A stretch of 7,623 bases of DNA, taken from positions 784-8,406 of the forward strand of contig MSXM01000083.1 of the NCBI GenBank assembly GCA_002083565.1, given 5' to 3'. The notes beneath the pieces were generated by a model. It was not told the origin of the DNA. It made no database searches and saw only the letters and a list, made by a program, of their open reading frames with translations. This document shows positions 1 to 5,673 of the stretch, piece after piece (position 1 is the stretch's first letter; every line of letters begins with the position of its first letter). Made by a program: the position numbers and the translations under genes. Source of the DNA: Nitrospira sp. ST-bin4 (lineage in GTDB: Bacteria > Nitrospirota > Nitrospiria > Nitrospirales > Nitrospiraceae).

Positions 1-734
1 TCAAGCGCGATGTGAGCATCGTGGACGGCGCGTGGGCCTTCATGCTCCTCGCCGCCGCGACCGTATACGCCACCGGTGCGGAGCCCTACACGGGACGGAC
101 GATGCTCATCCTGACGCTGGTCCTTCTGTGGGCCCTGCGCCTGTCGGCTCATATCATCCATCGCAACTGGGGTGAGCCGGAGGACCGTCGTTATCAAGAC
201 ATCCGCCGGAAATACGAACCAAATTTCGCACTCAAGAGTCTAGCCCTCATCTTCTGGTTTCAAGCAGTACTGGCATGGATCATCTCCATGCCCCTGTGGC
301 CGGCTCTCACCATTCCGGTCGACTGGGGGGCATCCGATGTACTGGCAGTCACGGTATGGACCGTCGGCATGATCTTCGAAGGCTTTGGAGATTGGCAGTT
401 GTCACGGTTCAAGGCCGATCCGGAGAACCACGGCAAGGTGATGGACCGCGGACTCTGGCGCTACACACGTCATCCCAACTACTTCGGTGAGTGCCTGATC
501 TGGTGGGGCTTCTCCCTCTTTGCGCTGCCGGCCGGGGCTTGGTGGACGGCCGTGGGACCGCTGCTTCTCACATACATGCTCTTGAAATTCTCGGGCGTGA
601 CCTTGATGGAGCAGACCATCGTCGATCGGCGACCTGCCTATCGAGCGTACGTCGCCAGGACCAATGCCTTCATTCCCGGTCTGCCGAAACAGGATAACTA
701 TGCCCCCCTTCCAGGAAACGGACCACATGATTAG
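1..734 (+). CDS. DUF1295 / steroid 5-alpha-reductase-like membrane protein (5' partial)
   Basis: Integral membrane protein of the DUF1295 family, related to steroid 5-alpha-reductases and isoprenylcysteine methyltransferases. The reading frame is open to the left edge (codons from position 3 read K-R-D-V-S-I-V-D, typical of the family just after its first membrane helix), so the GTG at 12 is probably not the true start and roughly 25-35 residues lie outside. Several hydrophobic segments are visible, for example around LILTLVLLWALRL and VGPLLLTYMLL. The family signature LWRYTRHPNYFGE is present, as is the C-terminal KFSGVTLMEQ followed by a Y-R-A-Y-V-A-R-T-N-A-F-I-P-G motif. The gene ends in TAG at 732-734 and overlaps the next start by 8 bases, so the two are probably co-translated. 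The substrate is unknown. From the neighbours I infer a role in reducing or otherwise modifying a membrane lipid. The family call is strong, the role is not. Confidence 0.9.
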   Translation, partial: KRDVSIVDGAWAFMLLAAATVYATGAEPYTGRTMLILTLVLLWALRLSAHIIHRNWGEPEDRRYQDIRRKYEPNFALKSLALIFWFQAVLAWIISMPLWPALTIPVDWGASDVLAVTVWTVGMIFEGFGDWQLSRFKADPENHGKVMDRGLWRYTRHPNYFGECLIWWGFSLFALPAGAWWTAVGPLLLTYMLLKFSGVTLMEQTIVDRRPAYRAYVARTNAFIPGLPKQDNYAPLPGNGPHD

Positions 735-1398
735 CGCGTCTTTCGTCACTAGCGGGTTGCGTATGGCAGTGACCGTTCTCGGATGCCTGACATGCCTTGG
801 ATCTGCACCCCAAGAATCTTGGGGTGGCAGCTCTGAGACGTATGACTTCAAGGTCTTCCTCGGGAAAGATGAAATCGGACGCCAGCGCTTCGACGTCTCT
901 ACGGAAGGCGAGCGGACCCGTGTCCGGGTAGACGCGCAATTCACGGTCAAGTTCCTGTACATCACCGTCTATACCTATCGACATACCAACGTCGAATTAT
1001 GGGAGGGAACGTGCCTGCGCGAGATTCGCGCGGAGACAGATGATAACGGCGAGTCCTTTTTCGTGACCGGCATCGTTCGTAACGGGCAGATGCAGGTGCA
1101 GACACAAGCCGGAAACTGGATCGGTGAAGGATGCATCAAGACTTTTGCATACTGGAACCTCGAGTGGATCAAAGGCGAGAGATTGTTGAATTCGCAGACC
1201 GGCGAACATCAGCCTGCGTCCATGCTTATTGTGGGCGAGGAGACGATCTCCGTGCAGGGAGTCCCGACACGAACCACACACCGTCGCGTCATCACGGACA
1301 AGTTCACGATCGATCTCTGGTACACCTTAAACGGCCGATGGGTCGCGCTCCACTCCACCACGAAGAAAGGCGATACCCTTCGCTATACGCTCCAGTGA
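727..1398 (+). CDS. Secreted DUF6134-like protein
   Basis: A 223-residue protein of no known biochemical function that resembles the DUF6134 family. Recognisable features are the YDFKVFLGKDEIGRQRF opening strand, then VKFLYITVYTYRH, a W-E-G-T-C-L-R-E-I segment, TDDNGES and CIKTFAYWN. The ATG at 727 is chosen because AGGA lies 10 bases upstream and the gene overlaps the DUF1295 stop. A longer version from 664 would lie largely inside that gene, and an ATG at 763 is also possible. Residues 11-27 form a hydrophobic core ending in G-S-A, consistent with a signal peptidase I site, so export to the periplasm is likely. Two cysteines in the mature part could form a disulfide. The lipocalin gene follows after 7 bases. 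In lipid-modification clusters such proteins often accompany lipocalins, and I infer an envelope-lipid-associated role only from that context. Confidence 0.8.
   Translation: MISASFVTSGLRMAVTVLGCLTCLGSAPQESWGGSSETYDFKVFLGKDEIGRQRFDVSTEGERTRVRVDAQFTVKFLYITVYTYRHTNVELWEGTCLREIRAETDDNGESFFVTGIVRNGQMQVQTQAGNWIGEGCIKTFAYWNLEWIKGERLLNSQTGEHQPASMLIVGEETISVQGVPTRTTHRRVITDKFTIDLWYTLNGRWVALHSTTKKGDTLRYTLQ
806..826. repeat. Perfect 10-bp dyad with 1-nt centre inside a coding region
   Basis: Arms CACCCCAAGA (806-815) and TCTTGGGGTG (817-826) are exact reverse complements around a single A. In RNA the outer eight or nine pairs can form a hairpin with a 3-5 nt loop. It lies about 80 bases into the DUF6134-like gene, at the end of the signal-peptide region. 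It may be a protein-binding dyad, an RNA hairpin or a chance effect of coding. Confidence 0.55.
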
Positions 1399-1405
1399 GG
1401 ACACT

Positions 1406-1936
1406 ATGCCATCTGTGATGCCGTCACTCTTCATGCCCGTTGCGCTGCTCACGCTTGCGGCCTGCAGCAGTCCACCGCCCATCCGCACCGCGACGACTGT
1501 GAACTTGGAGCGGTTCATGGGGGACTGGTACGTCATCGCCAGTATTCCCACTTTTATCGAGACGAACGCCTACAACGCCGTGGAGTCCTATCGCTTGGCC
1601 AAGGATGGCACCGTCCCCACGACCTTTAGCTTCCGCGAGGGCGGCTTTGAGGGGGAGCGCAAGACCTATCATCCGACCGGCTATGTCATCGATACGCAAT
1701 CAAATGCCGTCTGGGGCATGCAGTTCATCTGGCCGATCAAGGCCGACTATCGCATCGTGTTTCTGGATGAGTCGTACAGTCAAACGGTCATTGGAAGAAC
1801 CGCGCGTGATTACGTGTGGTTGATGGCGCGAACTCCTGAAATTCCCGATTCGGACTATCAACGGTTTCTCACGCTCATCGCCGAGGAAGGCTACGATGTC
1901 TCCAAAGTCAGGAAGGTGCCTCAACGCTGGAACTAA
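1406..1936 (+). CDS. blc: Blc-type outer-membrane lipocalin lipoprotein
   Basis: A 176-residue bacterial lipocalin, the same size as Escherichia coli Blc (177 residues). The N-terminus is a lipoprotein signal: a hydrophobic stretch ending in lipobox L17-A-A-C20, with Ser at +2, which does not match the Asp inner-membrane retention signal and so suggests outer-membrane sorting. The lipocalin fold signature G-D-W-Y is at 39-42. The later strand region (about 115-144) reads YRIVFLDESYSQ, then R-D-Y-V-W-L-M-A-R-T-P, which closely parallels Blc. Blc binds fatty acids and lysophospholipids. A GAGG box ends 5 bases before the ATG, and the gene follows the DUF6134-like gene by 7 bases, so it is almost certainly the third gene of one transcript. 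In this cluster it probably carries or salvages lipids at the outer membrane. The family assignment is secure; the ligand is not known. Confidence 0.92.
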   Translation: MPSVMPSLFMPVALLTLAACSSPPPIRTATTVNLERFMGDWYVIASIPTFIETNAYNAVESYRLAKDGTVPTTFSFREGGFEGERKTYHPTGYVIDTQSNAVWGMQFIWPIKADYRIVFLDESYSQTVIGRTARDYVWLMARTPEIPDSDYQRFLTLIAEEGYDVSKVRKVPQRWN

Positions 1937-2000
1937 TGGGCCCCGGGAAGTCAGGGAACGCATCGATTGTACTGTGATGACAGACCGGCCCCGCGCCGGA

Positions 2001-2083
2001 ACCGGGTCGGCTCTCAACGCGAGCACAGGGCAAGCATGCCAGGTCTCGATGGTATGGCGGTCTCTTTGGCAGTCCGACCCGGT
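2001..2083. repeat. 10-bp inverted repeat in the spacer before the FAD-DUF1365-cfa genes
   Basis: ACCGGGTCGG (2001-2010) and CCGACCCGGT (2074-2083) are exact reverse complements separated by 63 bases. They lie in the 179-bp gap between the lipocalin stop and the ATG at 2116, with the right arm ending 32 bases before that ATG. The spacer holds no convincing sigma-70, sigma-54 or ECF promoter and no hairpin with a T-run. The arms could bracket a leader RNA structure or a regulator site, or be chance in GC-rich DNA. Confidence 0.4.
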
Positions 2084-2115
2084 CTGAATCCGATCAACGA
2101 GGCATTGAAGACCGC

Positions 2116-3378
2116 ATGAAAATCGCGATTGTCGGCACAGGCATTTCGGGAATGGTCGCGGCGTATCTCCTGCACCAGGATCATGAGATCACTGTCTTCG
2201 AGGCTGCTGATTATATCGGCGGACATACCAATACGGTCAAAGTCTCGATGGAAGGCCGAGGTTACGCCATAGACACGGGGTTCATTGTGTTTAACGATTG
2301 GACCTACCCGAACTTCATTGCCTTGCTCCGGAAACTCGGCGTGGAATCGGAACCAAGCGACATGAGCTTCGGTGTCAAGTGCGAGCGAACCGGCCTCGAG
2401 TACAATGGGACGTCGCTGAACAGGCTGTTCGCCCAGCGGCGCAACCTGCTTCGCCCCTCGTTTTACCGAATGATACGGGACATCCTGCGCTTCAATCGTG
2501 AGTCGCTGGAGCTGCTGACACGGCCGGAGCCAGGCCCTTCACTCGGGTCCTATCTGGAGACTCATCGATATTCAAGGGAGTTCATTGACCACTACATTAT
2601 CCCAATGGGAGCCGCGATTTGGTCAGCTGGTCACGAGAGCATGTGGAAGTGTCCGGCCCGGCACCTCGTCCAGTTCTTCAAAAACCATGGCATGCTTTCG
2701 GTGGATGAGCGGCCGACGTGGCGGGTTATCAAAGGCGGGTCGCAACGGTATGCCGAAAAACTCGTCGCGCCGTTCCGTAATCGGATTCACCTCAACTCCC
2801 CTGTCGAATCGGTGAGTCGTTTCCCGGATTACGTGGAGATCCGCAGTAGGATAGACGGGCGAGACGGTCGGGTGTTGCGTTTTGACCATGTGATCATCGC
2901 CACGCACAGCGATCAGGCGCTCTCCATGCTTGCCGATCCCACACCGACGGAAAAAGAAGTGCTGGGGAGCATTCACTATCAGGAGAACGACGCTGTGTTG
3001 CACACCGACACGTCGATGCTACCCAAACGGAGACTCGCCTGGGCCGCATGGAATTACCATCTGCTTGGGACCCAGCCTGATCGCGCGGTTCTGACCTACC
3101 ACATGAACAAGCTGCAGAGCCTGACCGCACCCTGCGAGTTTTGCGTGACGCTCAATCACACGCACGCCATTAATCCCGCCACGATCCTGCGTCGCATCAC
3201 GTATCATCATCCCGTGTACTCACCGGAAGCAGTTGCCGCACAGAAGCGCCACGGCGAGATCAACGGCGTCAATCGAACGTCCTATTGTGGTGCCTACTGG
3301 GGGTTTGGGTTTCACGAGGATGGAGTGAACAGTGCCCTGGTCGTCTGTAAGCCATTCGGGAAGGATCTCTCGTCATGA
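2116..3378 (+). CDS. COG2907-type NAD/FAD-binding amine-oxidase-like oxidoreductase
   Basis: A 420-residue cytosolic flavoprotein of the amine oxidase superfamily, the type usually annotated as predicted NAD/FAD-binding protein (COG2907). The N-terminal dinucleotide fold shows G7-T-G-I-S-G12, an acidic E29 at the end of the second strand, and YIGGHT at 33-38, the GG motif that contacts FAD. Further family marks are DTGFIVFN at 53-60, PMGAAIWSA at 163-171, GGSQRYAEKL at about 207-216, and the C-terminal block at 390-411 starting YCGAYWGFGFHEDG. Length and both ends fit a complete gene. A GAGG lies 13 bases before the ATG and GAAG is closer. Its stop overlaps the DUF1365 start (ATGA), so translation is coupled. 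The FAD-DUF1365-Cfa order is conserved across many bacteria, and I infer that it oxidises or reduces a phospholipid acyl intermediate made with Cfa. The exact reaction is not shown by the sequence. Confidence 0.9.
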   Translation: MKIAIVGTGISGMVAAYLLHQDHEITVFEAADYIGGHTNTVKVSMEGRGYAIDTGFIVFNDWTYPNFIALLRKLGVESEPSDMSFGVKCERTGLEYNGTSLNRLFAQRRNLLRPSFYRMIRDILRFNRESLELLTRPEPGPSLGSYLETHRYSREFIDHYIIPMGAAIWSAGHESMWKCPARHLVQFFKNHGMLSVDERPTWRVIKGGSQRYAEKLVAPFRNRIHLNSPVESVSRFPDYVEIRSRIDGRDGRVLRFDHVIIATHSDQALSMLADPTPTEKEVLGSIHYQENDAVLHTDTSMLPKRRLAWAAWNYHLLGTQPDRAVLTYHMNKLQSLTAPCEFCVTLNHTHAINPATILRRITYHHPVYSPEAVAAQKRHGEINGVNRTSYCGAYWGFGFHEDGVNSALVVCKPFGKDLSS

Positions 3379-4166
3379 ATAGCGCGATCTATACGGGACA
3401 CGTTCGGCACCGGCGGTTCAGTCCGGTTCCGCACGCGTTCACCTACCGGTTGTTCATGATGTATGTGGACCTGGACGAACTGCCGACCGTCTTTGAGAAT
3501 CGCTGGTTCTGGTCCGTTGACCGCACCAACCTCGCCGCCTTCAGGCGTAGAGACCATGTTGGCGATCCCATCAATCCGTTAAATGATTCGATCCGCCAAC
3601 TCGTGGAGGAGAGAACAGGCAGTCGACCGGCCGGACCGATCCGCCTCCTGACTCACTTCCGCTACTTCGGGTACGTTTTCAACCCGGTAAGCTTCTATTT
3701 TTGCTATGACCGATTCGATCGTGGTGTCGACACCATCGTCGCGGAAATTACCAACACTCCCTGGGGAGAGCGTCACTGTTACGTTCTAGGCACGAAGGAC
3801 AACCGTGCCCGCGGCAGAAGGAAGCACTACCAATTCGACAAGGCGTTCCACATTTCGCCGTTTATCGACATGGACACCGTCTACGATTGGCGATTTACCG
3901 AGCCGGCATCGCAACTCACCATCCATATGGAAAATCTTCGAGACGGACGGCCTTTCTTCGACGCAACGATGAGGCTCGAGCGTCGGGAGCTCTCCAGTAC
4001 ATCCCTGGCGCGCGTGCTTGTGCAGTATCCCCTGATGACAGCCAAGGTCATTGGTGCCATCCATTGGCAGGCCTTGCGACTCTGGGCCAAGCGTATCCCT
4101 CTCTATGCCCACCCCGGGAAACGGAAGGAGCCGTCGCCTGCGGCGACGAGTCAGACGCCATTATGA
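3375..4166 (+). CDS. DUF1365 family protein
   Basis: A 263-residue protein matching DUF1365 over its whole length. Clear family blocks are the opening N-S-A-I-Y-T-G-H-V-R-H-R-R-F, YFGYVFNPVSFYF at 97-109, EITNTPWGERHCYV at 124-137, KAFHISPF at 156-163, and a C-terminal WQALRLWAKRIPLY. No signal peptide is visible. No reaction is established for the family to my knowledge, but it nearly always sits between a COG2907 flavoprotein and a Cfa homologue, which implies a shared lipid-modifying job. Both ends use ATGA overlaps: ATG at 3375 overlaps the upstream stop, and its own TGA at 4164-4166 overlaps the cfa ATG at 4163. That is strong evidence for one operon and for stoichiometric expression. 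The last 20 or so residues are charged and proline-rich and look like a loose tail. Confidence 0.92.
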   Translation: MNSAIYTGHVRHRRFSPVPHAFTYRLFMMYVDLDELPTVFENRWFWSVDRTNLAAFRRRDHVGDPINPLNDSIRQLVEERTGSRPAGPIRLLTHFRYFGYVFNPVSFYFCYDRFDRGVDTIVAEITNTPWGERHCYVLGTKDNRARGRRKHYQFDKAFHISPFIDMDTVYDWRFTEPASQLTIHMENLRDGRPFFDATMRLERRELSSTSLARVLVQYPLMTAKVIGAIHWQALRLWAKRIPLYAHPGKRKEPSPAATSQTPL

Positions 4167-5467
4167 GCAACCAGATGATTGCACCCCACCTTGCGCACAA
4201 CGATCGGCTCAGCAGCCATGAGGGGCTCTCATCGGGCGCAAGCCGGATCTCTCGGCTTGCACGCCGGCTCATCTTTTTCAAGCTCAACAAGCTGCAGCAT
4301 GGCGCCGTCACGCTCCTGGAGGGCAAGACACGTTATTCTTTTGGTCAGCTAACTTCACAGTGCCCACTCCAGGCGACCGTCACAATTCATGATCCCCACA
4401 CCTATATCGACCTTGCGTCAGGTGGCACCGTCGGAGTTGGCGATGCATACCGTCAGGGGCTCTGGAACTGTGATGACCTCACGACGTTGATTCGCATCTT
4501 TGTGTTGAATCGATCGCTTCTGAACAACATGGAAGGCGGCCTCGCACTGGCGTCCAAGCCGTTGCTCAAGACGATCCATTGGCTTAATCGTAATACGAAA
4601 GCCGGCAGTGCGAAGAACATTGCCGCCCATTACGATCTAGGTAACGACTTCTTCCGGCTCATGCTTGACGAGACGATGATGTATTCTTGTGCCTACTTTG
4701 AGCGGCCGGACGCGACCCTGGCGGAAGCCTCATGCACGAAGAACGATCGCATCTGTCGCAAACTACAGCTGGTCGCCAGCGACCATCTATTGGAGATCGG
4801 TTCCGGCTGGGGTGGCTTCGCGATCCATGCCGCTTCTCATTATCGTTGCCGTGTGACGACCACGACGATCTCGCGGCAGCAGTATGACATGGCCGTACAG
4901 CGAGTTCAGGAAGCCGGCTTGAGTGATCACGTCACGGTATTGCTCATGGATTATCGGGATTTGCCGAAGCTTGGTCTGCAATTCGACAAGCTCGTCTCAA
5001 TTGAGATGATCGAGGCCGTCGGGCATCAGTTTTACAAAGCGTTTTTCGAGGTCTGTAGTCGCATGTTGAAGTCTTCCGGGCTGGCCCTCATTCAGGGCAT
5101 CACCATCGACGAACGATTCTATGAGCAGGCGAAACGATCCGTGGACTTTATTCAACGCTTCATTTTCCCAGGCAGCTGCATCCCCTCCGTGAGCGCTCTG
5201 CTGCAAGGATCGGCGAAAGTCGGCGATCTGGGGCTGATTCATCTCGAAGATATCGGAATGCACTACGCTCCCACGCTGCAGGCTTGGAGGAGGAACGTGG
5301 CCGCAAAGCTTCCGGATATCAAAGCCCTAGGGTATCAGTCGGAATTCCTGCGTCTCTGGGAGTTTTATCTCTGTTATTGTGAAGGCGGGTTCCTAGAACG
5401 GTCTCTTAGTGTCGTCCATCTCCTCTACGCCAAGTCGGGGTGGCGCCCCCACAGTGTCCGCATCTGA
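4163..5467 (+). CDS. Cfa-family SAM-dependent unsaturated fatty-acyl-phospholipid methyltransferase
   Basis: A 434-residue cyclopropane-fatty-acyl-phospholipid synthase homologue (E. coli Cfa has 382). The ATG at 4163 is chosen because it forms an ATGA overlap with DUF1365. The same frame runs open upstream to 3887, but that part lies inside the DUF1365 gene. Seen: AAHYDLGNDFF from 154, Y-S-C176, the SAM-binding E211-I-G-S-G-W-G-G, the E-M-I-E284-A-V-G-H motif, FIFPGSCIPSV from 333, and G-M-H-Y368. By hand alignment C176, E284, I313 and Y368 match E. coli C139, E239, I268 and Y317, but Q311 stands where E. coli has bicarbonate-binding H266. Known Cfa enzymes transfer the SAM methyl to a cis double bond of membrane phospholipids. 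The Gln suggests that ring closure may not be the outcome and that a methyl or methylene branch is possible. The homology is certain; the product is open, so no cfa symbol is given. Confidence 0.93.
   Translation: MSNQMIAPHLAHNDRLSSHEGLSSGASRISRLARRLIFFKLNKLQHGAVTLLEGKTRYSFGQLTSQCPLQATVTIHDPHTYIDLASGGTVGVGDAYRQGLWNCDDLTTLIRIFVLNRSLLNNMEGGLALASKPLLKTIHWLNRNTKAGSAKNIAAHYDLGNDFFRLMLDETMMYSCAYFERPDATLAEASCTKNDRICRKLQLVASDHLLEIGSGWGGFAIHAASHYRCRVTTTTISRQQYDMAVQRVQEAGLSDHVTVLLMDYRDLPKLGLQFDKLVSIEMIEAVGHQFYKAFFEVCSRMLKSSGLALIQGITIDERFYEQAKRSVDFIQRFIFPGSCIPSVSALLQGSAKVGDLGLIHLEDIGMHYAPTLQAWRRNVAAKLPDIKALGYQSEFLRLWEFYLCYCEGGFLERSLSVVHLLYAKSGWRPHSVRI
4238..4260 (+). other. Hairpin early in the Cfa-family coding sequence
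   Basis: GCAAGCCG (4238-4245) and CGGCTTGC (4253-4260) are perfect complements around a 7-nt loop, about 75 bases downstream of the start codon. Past a two-base bulge the stem can add three more pairs (4235-4237 with 4263-4265). It has no T-run, so it is not an intrinsic terminator. It may affect translation or RNA stability, or be a by-product of coding. Confidence 0.3.
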
Positions 5468-5630
5468 ATGTGTAAGTTCTTTGCTATGGTCCACATCGAA
5501 ATCTGCGCACCGACATTGAAAGAAGCCGTGGAGAATTTGGTCGAACAAGGGGCAGCTTCTGAAAACAAGAAACCGGTACTCTGGGGGATACTTCCTCCAT
5601 GACAGATCTCAAGAGGCTGTATGCCGTTGA
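5468..5630 (+). pseudogene. Possible frameshifted internal remnant of a CbiX/sirohydrochlorin-chelatase-like gene
   Basis: Directly after the Cfa stop an ATG opens a 44-codon frame ending at 5602. Its residues include MVHIEICAPTLKEAV, then ENLVEQGA and KKPVLWG. This resembles the CbiX-family stretch with pattern h-E-h-A-x-P-[ST]-h-x-E-A-h followed by x-x-G-A-x-x-h-V-h-x-P. After a run of five G at 5583-5587 the adjacent frame reads GYFLHDRSQEAV and stops at 5628-5630. CbiX-type proteins have P-Y-F-L next at the corresponding place. Removing one G would join the two halves. The N-terminal metal-binding part and the rest of the protein are absent, so this would be a short fossil and not a working gene. 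The alternatives are a real 44-residue orphan peptide translated after the TGA-ATG junction, or chance similarity. The call rests on remembered family patterns only. Confidence 0.4.
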
Positions 5631-5673
5631 TAACCGATTGTGACAGAAGTTCTTGTCTCAACGTGATCGTGAC

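Noticed and set aside
664..726. An earlier start at 664 for the DUF6134-like protein.
   Set aside because: It would overlap the DUF1295 gene by 71 bases and place polar residues before the signal peptide. ATG 727 has AGGA at a proper distance.
402..965. A 187-codon minus-strand frame.
   Set aside because: It is antisense to the DUF1295 and DUF6134-like genes, both supported by family motifs; its own translation shows no recognisable domain.
1998..2020. GGAAC considered as an ECF-sigma -35 element.
   Set aside because: No matching -10 element is found about 16-17 bases downstream, and a GGAAC alone is expected by chance.
2066..2083. TGGCAG followed by CCCGG, considered as a sigma-54 promoter before the FAD gene.
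   Set aside because: The -12 GC element is not at the required spacing.
3887..4162. A longer N-terminus for the Cfa homologue starting at 3887.
   Set aside because: The added 92 codons are wholly inside the DUF1365 gene and show no Cfa similarity. The ATGA overlap at 4163 gives a natural start.
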